Positions 1 through 5,220 of a DNA stretch of 6,075 nt are shown piece by piece. A model generated the notes under the pieces. That model saw only the letters and a program-made list of their open reading frames with translations. It did no database searches and was not told the origin of the DNA. The translations under genes and the position numbers were made by a program. The stretch spans positions 1-6,075 of the forward strand of contig JALNXZ010000102.1 in the NCBI GenBank assembly GCA_023230125.1. The letters run 5' to 3'. Source of the DNA: Bacteroidales bacterium (GTDB lineage Bacteria; Bacteroidota; Bacteroidia; Bacteroidales; UBA1402). Within the stretch, counting starts at the first letter, position 1. Every line of letters starts with the position of its first letter.

Positions 1-2
1 AA

Positions 3-305
3 ATCTTAGCCTTAACCAAAGGCTATTTCGGTTCAAGAAAAAATGTTTGGACAGTTGCTAAGAATACCTGGGAAAAAGGTCAACAATACGCATATCGCGA
101 CCGTAAAGTTAAAAAACGCGCATTCCGCGCATTGTGGATTCAACGTATAAATGCCGGTGCTCGCCTCGAAGGTCTGTCCTACAGCCGTTTGATGGGTGCT
201 TTGCACAAAGCCGGCATCGAAATTAACCGTAAGACTTTGGCCGATTTGGCCATGAACGAACCTCAGGCATTTAAAGCCATCGTTCTACAGGCCAAAAACG
301 CTTAA
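3..305 (+). CDS. rplT: 50S ribosomal protein L20, 3' part (start lies before the window)
   Basis: The open frame from base 3 gives 100 residues and stops at TAA 303-305. L20 is a primary 23S rRNA-binding protein needed early in assembly of the large ribosomal subunit. The recognisable family blocks appear in order: GYFGSRKNVWTVAKN, then YAYRDRKVKKRAFR, LWIQRINAGARLEGLSYS, and LHKAGIEINRKTLADLA. L20 is usually about 115-118 residues, so roughly 15-17 N-terminal residues are missing at the window edge; nothing suggests the gene itself is broken. It normally ends an infC-rpmI-rplT operon, and the terminator hairpin 25 bases after the stop fits that. The identification is essentially certain from sequence alone. 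Confidence 0.97.
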   Translation: MLALTKGYFGSRKNVWTVAKNTWEKGQQYAYRDRKVKKRAFRALWIQRINAGARLEGLSYSRLMGALHKAGIEINRKTLADLAMNEPQAFKAIVLQAKNA

Positions 306-329
306 TTTTAGACTCATTCATATTGAAGA

Positions 330-360
330 AAAAAGCCTCGAGGAATTCGAGGCTTTTTCT
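330..360 (+). terminator. Intrinsic terminator of the rplT operon
   Basis: A perfect 12-bp stem pairs 330-341 with 347-358 around a 5-base loop (342-346). The core is GCCTCGA/TCGAGGC, with five A-T pairs at the base that supply the T run. It lies 25 bases after the rplT stop and separates the ribosomal protein operon from the RNA unit that follows. Confidence 0.93.
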
Positions 361-380
361 TTAAATAAAAGCTTTAGAAC

Positions 381-411
381 TTGCTTTTTATAGTTTTTTT
401 TATTATATTTG
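381..411 (+). promoter_or_regulatory. Bacteroidota-type promoter of the small RNA gene
   Basis: TTG at 381-383 and TATATTTG at 404-411 match the -33 TTG and -7 TAnnTTTG elements used by the Bacteroidota primary sigma factor, with 20 bases between them. Transcription would start about 6-8 bases downstream, near 417-419. That coincides with the first base of the long RNA stem (418), which independently supports the call. Confidence 0.85.
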
Positions 412-417
412 TGATAC

Positions 418-645
418 AGAAGTCGTATCAACATTGATTGGTAGACTCATCAAATTATTCAAGAACACCGAGACAAGCTCAAGACTACAATGGCGGGCCG
501 CAATTCGAGAGAATCGCTTAAGCGCAGCGGATTACAAAGGAACCTTGGCACTCAAATCCTGTCATTCGGAGTTTCACATATCTCATTGGTGCGGCTTCTT
601 CCCATAACAAAGCCCTCTAACCTTTACGGTTAGAGGGCTTCGCTA
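418..645 (+). ncRNA. Structured small RNA, Bacteroidales-1 type; probable 6S RNA
   Basis: This is an independent transcription unit between rplT and the convergent TPR gene, with its own promoter (381-411) and terminator (610-640). The two ends pair: 418-431 with 586-599 gives 14 continuous pairs, four of them G-U. Next come two unpaired strands of 11 bases each (432-442 and 575-585), then 6 pairs (443-448 with 569-574). The interior holds small hairpins: 503-506/511-514 closed by a GAGA tetraloop, and 515-517/522-524 with a UUAA loop, both enclosed by 498-501/527-530. From established knowledge, the Bacteroidales-1 motif is described as Bacteroidales-specific, preceded by this promoter type, followed by a terminator, and often downstream of the L20 gene; all four fit. 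The closing stem, central bubble and terminal arm also match the general plan of 6S RNA, which mimics an open promoter and binds RNA polymerase. The 6S role is an inference. No plausible coding frame is seen. The exact 5' end is uncertain by a few bases. Confidence 0.8.
610..640. terminator. Probable bidirectional terminator between the small RNA and the TPR gene
   Basis: A perfect 13-bp stem pairs 610-622 with 628-640 around the loop TTTAC, and its lower half is GC-rich (GCCCTC/GAGGGC). On the plus strand it is followed by TTCGCTATTATTTA, and on the minus strand by TTTGTTATGGG. Both T tracts are broken, but the hairpin is strong. It lies 26 bases beyond the TPR gene stop and at the end of the small RNA, so one hairpin could end both converging transcripts. 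Confidence 0.82.
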
Positions 646-666
646 TTATTTATGCAGTAACGCCGG

Positions 667-2742
667 TTACTCTGCGAAACGTTTGATGATATTATATGCC
701 TTATAAATTCCCAACTGCCCGGCCATCCTTAAATCATTCAACCCCTTTTCCCTATCCCCAAGATTGATTTGTGCAATTCCTCTGTTAAACCATGCATCCT
801 CAAATTCAGGATTGAGCTCCAAAGCCTTGGTATAATCTATCAGAGCATTCCGATAATCGCGTTGTATGCAACGAATGTTTGCTCGGTTGTAGTAAGCATA
901 AATAAAATGGGGATCCAATTTCAGCACCTGGTCATAATCACGCATCACTAGCTCGTAATCCGTACCAAATGCTTTTTCACCGATGGAATAGCCATTCGTT
1001 ATTGAAAATTCTTCAGCATCCGATGATTCTTGATTTGAATTTTTGGAAAAGACATTGCGTTGCTCTTTTATGATCTTATTGTTCGTGTACTCCACATTGA
1101 TCTTTTTAAAACGAAGGTTTGCACGTTCGAAATAAGCCAATACCATTTTGTCATTTAATTGCAGTGCTCTGGATAAATCGTCGATGGCACTGGATAAATC
1201 CTGAACCAAAGCAAAATCAATGCTGCGAGCAAAAAATAACGCAGCTATATCCGGATTTTGACCAATTCGACTGGAATATTCATCAATGGAGTTAAAATGA
1301 AAATCAGCTTGTTCCGTGGTCAATGCTTTATCCTGATTGCTTATACGCAATTTTTGCATATCCTTTACACCTGAATCTGAAAGTTCAGACAAATATTTGC
1401 TGTAATCCATCACCCTCCTTACAGGACCTGGACGCGATTTTTCATAAAAAGTGATGAAAAATAAATCCTCCATTTGAATCTCAATGTTTCTATCCTGAAC
1501 ACGTCCGCGCATTGGATTTTGATATTTATTGGCACCGGAGTTCTCTGTTTCCGCAACAATGAACTTATTATAATTTGTCATGTCATGTTTCTTTTCTTCA
1601 GTGGTATCTGAAGCAGCTACTTTTGTAACCTTATTATTGGCACGATCCTGTTTCATTTTATCTTCTATATTCCAGGCAGTAAAATAATCTTTGTCAGCCC
1701 CTTTGGCATCGCCCATTTTCTTGCGGGCTTCAGACCTTTGATAATAGGCAGGTGTAAAATTGGGATATTCAGTGATAATGGATGTGAAGTCAATAATTGC
1801 GCCCCTATGATCTCCGACATTCTGTTTAAGCAATCCACGGTTATATATGGCCATGTAATTATTCGGTTCCAGAAAGAGAACCTTGTCGAAATCTTCTATG
1901 GCACGATTTATATCTCCCACCTGTGAACGTATTATTCCGCGGTTAAAATATGCCAAACTGGAGTTGGGATCTAGACTGATACTGCGGTCAAAGTCATTCA
2001 GTGTTCCTCTCAGGTCGTTCAGGTTAAAATGGGTCAATCCTCTGTTGATATAATATGAAGGATTTTCAGGATCAAGACGGATTGCTTCATCTAAATCTGG
2101 TAAAGCATTGGAGAAATCTTTCATGGCCAGATAAAGCCATCCGCGTCCGGCTCTTGCCGGTGCATAGAACCTGTCCACCGATAAAGCTCTGCTAAAATCA
2201 TCGACAGCAGCAAGAGTATCACCCTTTTCTACATATAATTGAGCCCGGCACATGTAACCGTTTACAAATGAAGGATATCGGCGAACAAGGTCATTCAGGC
2301 TGGCAAGAGCATCTGAATATTTCTTGGCATAAGTCTGTGACAAACCCTTATTAAGCATAAGAATTTGATTTTCTACATCAAATTCCAGACCTTTCTGACA
2401 ATCAGCCACCGCCTCTTCATACTTTCTAAGGCTCATGCGAGCGTAACTTCGGCATAGATATGCTCTAACCAAGAAATTATTGCGTTCCAGCGCTTTCGTA
2501 CAATCCTCTTCTGCACCTGCATAATCATCGAGATTAAGTTTAGCTGCAGCACGATAAAAAAAAGGCTCAGCAAGATAAGGTTTTGTCTTGATGACCTGAT
2601 TAAAATATTGGATGGATAACACGTAGTCTTCAAAATACAAAGCATTCTTGCCAACGGCCATCATACGATCTGTATTTATTTGAGCAACAGCTGAAGTAAT
2701 GAAGAATATACTCAGAATTGCGATACTTATTAATTGTTTCAT
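667..2742 (-). CDS. Secreted tetratricopeptide-repeat (TPR) protein
   Basis: This 691-residue protein begins with a signal peptide: MKQ, a hydrophobic core at residues 4-18, and a likely cut after AVA (residue 20). There is no cysteine there, so it is not a typical lipoprotein, and a periplasmic location is likely. About ten TPR units of 34 residues run from roughly 27 to 361, with the usual A-Y-x-N-R-G and A-I-x-D-x-x-x-A-L-x-L-x-P pattern. Residues about 362-497 are a charged, non-TPR linker. A second TPR block (about 498-679) follows, with one unit interrupted by a polar insert near 548-592 between its two helices. TPR arrays are protein-binding scaffolds. No catalytic domain is visible, so the partner and process are unknown. 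The start at 2742 is supported by the signal peptide. The gene follows def after 165 bases with its own promoter and converges on the small RNA gene. Confidence 0.9.
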   Translation of the reverse strand: MKQLISIAILSIFFITSAVAQINTDRMMAVGKNALYFEDYVLSIQYFNQVIKTKPYLAEPFFYRAAAKLNLDDYAGAEEDCTKALERNNFLVRAYLCRSYARMSLRKYEEAVADCQKGLEFDVENQILMLNKGLSQTYAKKYSDALASLNDLVRRYPSFVNGYMCRAQLYVEKGDTLAAVDDFSRALSVDRFYAPARAGRGWLYLAMKDFSNALPDLDEAIRLDPENPSYYINRGLTHFNLNDLRGTLNDFDRSISLDPNSSLAYFNRGIIRSQVGDINRAIEDFDKVLFLEPNNYMAIYNRGLLKQNVGDHRGAIIDFTSIITEYPNFTPAYYQRSEARKKMGDAKGADKDYFTAWNIEDKMKQDRANNKVTKVAASDTTEEKKHDMTNYNKFIVAETENSGANKYQNPMRGRVQDRNIEIQMEDLFFITFYEKSRPGPVRRVMDYSKYLSELSDSGVKDMQKLRISNQDKALTTEQADFHFNSIDEYSSRIGQNPDIAALFFARSIDFALVQDLSSAIDDLSRALQLNDKMVLAYFERANLRFKKINVEYTNNKIIKEQRNVFSKNSNQESSDAEEFSITNGYSIGEKAFGTDYELVMRDYDQVLKLDPHFIYAYYNRANIRCIQRDYRNALIDYTKALELNPEFEDAWFNRGIAQINLGDREKGLNDLRMAGQLGIYKAYNIIKRFAE

Positions 2743-2831
2743 TTTATAACTTTTCCTTTGAAAAGATTGACAAAAATAATTCCGGCCCTTTCTGGTACTG
2801 GCTTATCTTTTATACTAAACCAATCTTGATT

Positions 2832-2861
2832 CAAAGATACAGGGTTTGAAATAAGTATCAA
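2832..2861 (-). promoter_or_regulatory. Bacteroidota-type promoter for the TPR gene
   Basis: Read on the minus strand, TTG (2861-2859) is followed after 19 bases by TATCTTTG (2839-2832), a full match to the TTG / TAnnTTTG pattern. Transcription would start near 2825, leaving a 5' leader of about 80 bases before the ATG at 2742. The spacer also holds a second TAnnTTTG match (2778-2771) that lacks a partner TTG. Confidence 0.68.
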
Positions 2862-2907
2862 TTTATTTAGGTTAAAAATGGTTTTTTTAAGGGATTTTTA
2901 ATACAAC

Positions 2908-3459
2908 CTACATACCTTTAACCTTATAATAAGGTTTTGACTTTCCTTTTAAAATGGAGGTCAATTTCGATTTGATCAGTTGTTTGCGAATTGGGCTGAT
3001 GCGATCAGTAAAAACTTTTCCCTCCAGATGGTCATATTCGTGCTGGATAACACGAGCCTCGTAATCTTCAAAATCCTCTTCATGTTGAACAAACTGATCA
3101 TCCTGATAACGAATTCTGATTTTAGTACTTCTCGATACATTTTCATGAATATCGGGTAAACTAAGACAGCCTTCTTCCATTGTACATATTTCCTGATAAA
3201 ATTCCACAATTTTCGGATTAATGAAGGTTTTCCTGTAATCCTTGTATTTTGGGTATTCTTCCGCAAGTGATGTAAGGTCTATCACAAACAGACGGATGGA
3301 AAGGCCAACCTGAGGTGCGGCAAGTCCTACGCCATCGGCTTTGGCCATGGTTTCATACATGTTTGCCACTAGATCACCAATACCCTGATATTCTATAGTT
3401 ATGTCTTCTGTGGTTTTTCTTAAAACCTGCTGTCCATATAAATAAATCGGCAATTGCAT
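2908..3459 (-). CDS. def: Peptide deformylase
   Basis: This metalloenzyme of 183 residues removes the formyl group from the N-terminal methionine of new proteins in the cytoplasm. All three family motifs are intact: GVGLAAPQ at residues 43-50, EGCLS at 96-100 with the metal ligand Cys98, and HEYDH at 140-144, giving metal ligands His140 and His144 and the catalytic Glu141. Length is normal for the family. The start MQLPIYLYG at 3459 is the usual beginning for this group. It lies 3 bases after the ruvX stop, so the two genes are probably co-transcribed and possibly translationally coupled. Nothing is missing, and an active enzyme is expected. Confidence 0.96.
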   Translation of the reverse strand: MQLPIYLYGQQVLRKTTEDITIEYQGIGDLVANMYETMAKADGVGLAAPQVGLSIRLFVIDLTSLAEEYPKYKDYRKTFINPKIVEFYQEICTMEEGCLSLPDIHENVSRSTKIRIRYQDDQFVQHEEDFEDYEARVIQHEYDHLEGKVFTDRISPIRKQLIKSKLTSILKGKSKPYYKVKGM

Positions 3460-3462
3460 TTC

Positions 3463-3876
3463 TTATCTTTTTGATTCTAAATATGATTGTAAAATTATAA
3501 CCGCGCTGATCTCATCCACCAGGGCTTTATTTTGTCTGTCTTTTTTTTTCAAGCCACCCTCAAGCATCGCCTGATGAGCCAAAACGGAAGTGAATCGCTC
3601 ATCAACATATTCAATCGGAATCTTAGGCAATGTTTTATGAAGAAGACACACGAATGGTTCAATATACTTCATTGATTCTGAAGGTTGATTGTTCATCTGT
3701 TTGGGCAATCCGACAATGATACGCTCCACAACTTCATTTTTGGTATAGTCCACCAAATATTTTAAAAGTTCATGACTAAGAACTGTCGTCAAACCACCAG
3801 CAATCAGTTTCAAACTGTCTGTAACAGCCAACCCAGTTCGCTTCCGTCCATAATCAATGGCAAGGATTCTTCCCAT
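3463..3876 (-). CDS. ruvX: Putative pre-16S rRNA nuclease / Holliday junction resolvase-like protein (RuvX/YqgF)
   Basis: This 137-residue protein has the RNase H-like fold of the YqgF family, which is implicated in maturing the 5' end of 16S rRNA and was earlier proposed as a Holliday junction resolvase. Visible family signatures are AIDYGRKRTGLAVTD (residues 6-20, with acidic Asp8), RIIVGLPKQMN (52-62), YVDERFTS (90-97, with Glu93), and the C-terminal VDEISAVIILQSYL (120-133, with Asp121). These supply the expected acidic active-site residues. Length is typical. It begins 5 bases after the ribE stop and ends 3 bases before def, so it is the middle gene of a tight cluster. Which of the two proposed activities matters here cannot be read from sequence. 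Confidence 0.94.
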   Translation of the reverse strand: MGRILAIDYGRKRTGLAVTDSLKLIAGGLTTVLSHELLKYLVDYTKNEVVERIIVGLPKQMNNQPSESMKYIEPFVCLLHKTLPKIPIEYVDERFTSVLAHQAMLEGGLKKKDRQNKALVDEISAVIILQSYLESKR

Positions 3877-3881
3877 CTTCT

Positions 3882-4490
3882 CTATTTTCCAGAGAATTGC
3901 ATCATTCTACTCAAATATTTCCCGATAATGTCAAATTCAATATTGACCACAGATCCTTTCTTAATCTGATGGAAATTGGTGTTTTCATAGGTGTAGGGTA
4001 TAATGGAGACTTCAAAACTATTCTCCTTCGAATTACAAACAGTCAGACTTACGCCATTAACTGTTACAGATCCTTTTTCTACGGTAACGTAACCTTCTTT
4101 AGCCATTTTAGTATTAAGAGGATACTCAAAACAATAACGCCAGCTACCTTCTGTTTCCATGACACTAACGCATACAGCGGTCTGGTCTACATGACCCTGC
4201 ACGATATGCCCGTCAAGGCGACCATTCATAAGCATACTCCGTTCCAGATTCACCTTATCGCCAATTTTCAACAAACCAAGATTGGATCGGTCAAGGGTTT
4301 CCTGGATGGCAGTGACTGTGTAGCTATCATTATCAACATGGACAACTGTCAGACATACACCGTTGTGCGATATACTCTGATCAATTTTAAGCTCATTGAT
4401 AAAGAAGCACTTCAGGCTTAAATGGAGATTCCCATTCTCCTGGCGCAACCTTGTAACTTCAGCAGCTTCTTCAATTATTCCTGAAAACAT
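3882..4490 (-). CDS. ribE: Riboflavin synthase, alpha subunit
   Basis: This 202-residue cytoplasmic enzyme catalyses the last step of riboflavin synthesis. It converts two molecules of 6,7-dimethyl-8-ribityllumazine into riboflavin and a ribitylamino-pyrimidine that is recycled. It starts with the diagnostic MFSGIIEE and has two homologous lumazine-binding barrels. The first (about 1-96) contains SHNGVCLTV at residues 41-49, and the second (about 97-192) contains VTVNGVSLTV at 142-151. The junction motif GHIVQGHVD spans 94-102, with His95 and His100. The C-terminal FDIIGKYLSRM (187-197) is also typical. It sits 24 bases after lemA and 5 bases before ruvX. No FMN riboswitch is visible upstream, and no other rib gene is in the window, so the riboflavin pathway genes appear dispersed. 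The symbol follows ribE usage; some genomes call this gene ribC. Confidence 0.96.
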   Translation of the reverse strand: MFSGIIEEAAEVTRLRQENGNLHLSLKCFFINELKIDQSISHNGVCLTVVHVDNDSYTVTAIQETLDRSNLGLLKIGDKVNLERSMLMNGRLDGHIVQGHVDQTAVCVSVMETEGSWRYCFEYPLNTKMAKEGYVTVEKGSVTVNGVSLTVCNSKENSFEVSIIPYTYENTNFHQIKKGSVVNIEFDIIGKYLSRMMQFSGK

Positions 4491-4514
4491 ATAAAAACTT
4501 TTTTTAATGAAACC

Positions 4515-5105
4515 TTAGAATTTTACTTCCGGAGCCTTGGCTGCAGCTTCTTCTGCTTCGAAATATACTTTCTTTTCAAATCCGAACATTCCAGCTATAA
4601 TGTTTCTCGGGAATCGGCGAATCATCACATTGAAACCCTGAGCTGCATCGTTGAAACGTTGACGCTCCACGGATATGCGATTTTCAGTGCCTTCCAGCTG
4701 AGCCTGAAGTTCTAGAAAGTTTTGATTGGCTTTCAGATCCGGATATTTTTCAACAGTCACCAACAAGCGGTTCAAGGTAGAACCCACTTCAGATTGAGCG
4801 GCCTGATACTTTGCCAGACTTTCGGGAGTCATGTTGGTCGGATTGATCGTTGTCTGAGAAGCTTTGGCACGTGCTTCAACCACAGCATTCAAAGTACTTT
4901 TTTCGTGAGCGGCATAACCCTTTACTGTTGCCACCAAATTTGGAATTAAGTCTGAACGACGTTGATACTGACTTTCTACGTTGGCCCAAGTCTTAGCTAC
5001 ATTTTCATCAGCCGTAACCATACCATTATATTGACTCATACCCCAGAAAAAAACAATCACAATAATGCCTAAAATTGACAGGCTAGCAATCACACCTTTG
5101 TTCAT
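4515..5105 (-). CDS. lemA: LemA family membrane protein
   Basis: This 196-residue protein has one N-terminal membrane helix (about residues 5-22) followed by an alpha-helical domain, the standard LemA layout. Hallmarks are WANVESQYQRRSDLIPNLV (40-58), which runs into a KGYAAHEKSTL segment, then YPDLKAN (121-127) and ENRISVERQRFNDAAQGFN (141-159). The molecular function of LemA proteins is not settled. They are envelope-associated and often encoded next to TPM/YgcG-type membrane proteins, as here with the gene immediately upstream. The start at 5105 places the membrane helix right after MNKG, as expected. A 115-base AT-rich spacer separates it from the upstream gene. I found no convincing TAnnTTTG promoter in that spacer, so co-transcription is plausible but unproven. 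Confidence 0.95.
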   Translation of the reverse strand: MNKGVIASLSILGIIVIVFFWGMSQYNGMVTADENVAKTWANVESQYQRRSDLIPNLVATVKGYAAHEKSTLNAVVEARAKASQTTINPTNMTPESLAKYQAAQSEVGSTLNRLLVTVEKYPDLKANQNFLELQAQLEGTENRISVERQRFNDAAQGFNVMIRRFPRNIIAGMFGFEKKVYFEAEEAAAKAPEVKF

Positions 5106-5220
5106 ATTTCTAATGTGTTAATATTCAATTATTTAAAACTAAAAAACTAAAAAACAAATATTTTTAATAATTCTCAAGTGAAAAAATAACTCAGCAAGAG
5201 GTTTCGTCATAAATCCGACA
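5106..5220. other. AT-rich spacer between the TPM-like gene and lemA
   Basis: This 115-base spacer contains a short A-rich run with a loose 7-base period (AAAACTA units, about 5135-5155). I see no clear terminator hairpin, no full Bacteroidota promoter and no coding frame. It could be a 5' leader of lemA or simply operon-internal spacer. Confidence 0.5.

Noticed and set aside
481..600. Small protein gene in the rplT-TPR intergenic region
   Set aside because: The region pairs with itself over long distances and has its own promoter and terminator. No frame resembles a protein, so an RNA gene explains it better.
2433..2654. Minus-strand open frame in another frame of the TPR gene
   Set aside because: It lies inside a well-supported TPR coding region in a different frame, so it is a chance frame.
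2771..2800. Second TAnnTTTG match (TATTTTTG on the minus strand) closer to the TPR start
   Set aside because: No TTG is found 19-21 bases upstream on that strand, so it is much weaker than the element at 2832-2861.
2870..2907. Possible terminator after def (TTAAAAAT/ATTTTTAA inverted repeat)
   Set aside because: The stem is only A-T pairs with a 14-base loop. Such repeats are expected by chance in an AT-rich spacer and would be a poor terminator.
3897..4421. Long plus-strand open frame (174 codons) within ribE
   Set aside because: It is fully antisense to an unmistakable riboflavin synthase, with no family motifs and no promoter. It is a shadow frame.
4491..4514. FMN riboswitch upstream of ribE
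   Set aside because: Only 24 bases separate ribE from lemA, too short for the aptamer, and no aptamer-like motifs are seen there.
4722..4949. Plus-strand open frame inside lemA
   Set aside because: It is antisense to conserved LemA sequence and has no recognisable protein features.
5131..5160. A-rich short tandem repeat (AAAACTA units) upstream of lemA
   Set aside because: It has only two or three imperfect units in low-complexity sequence. It is not enough to call a functional repeat or a CRISPR-like element.
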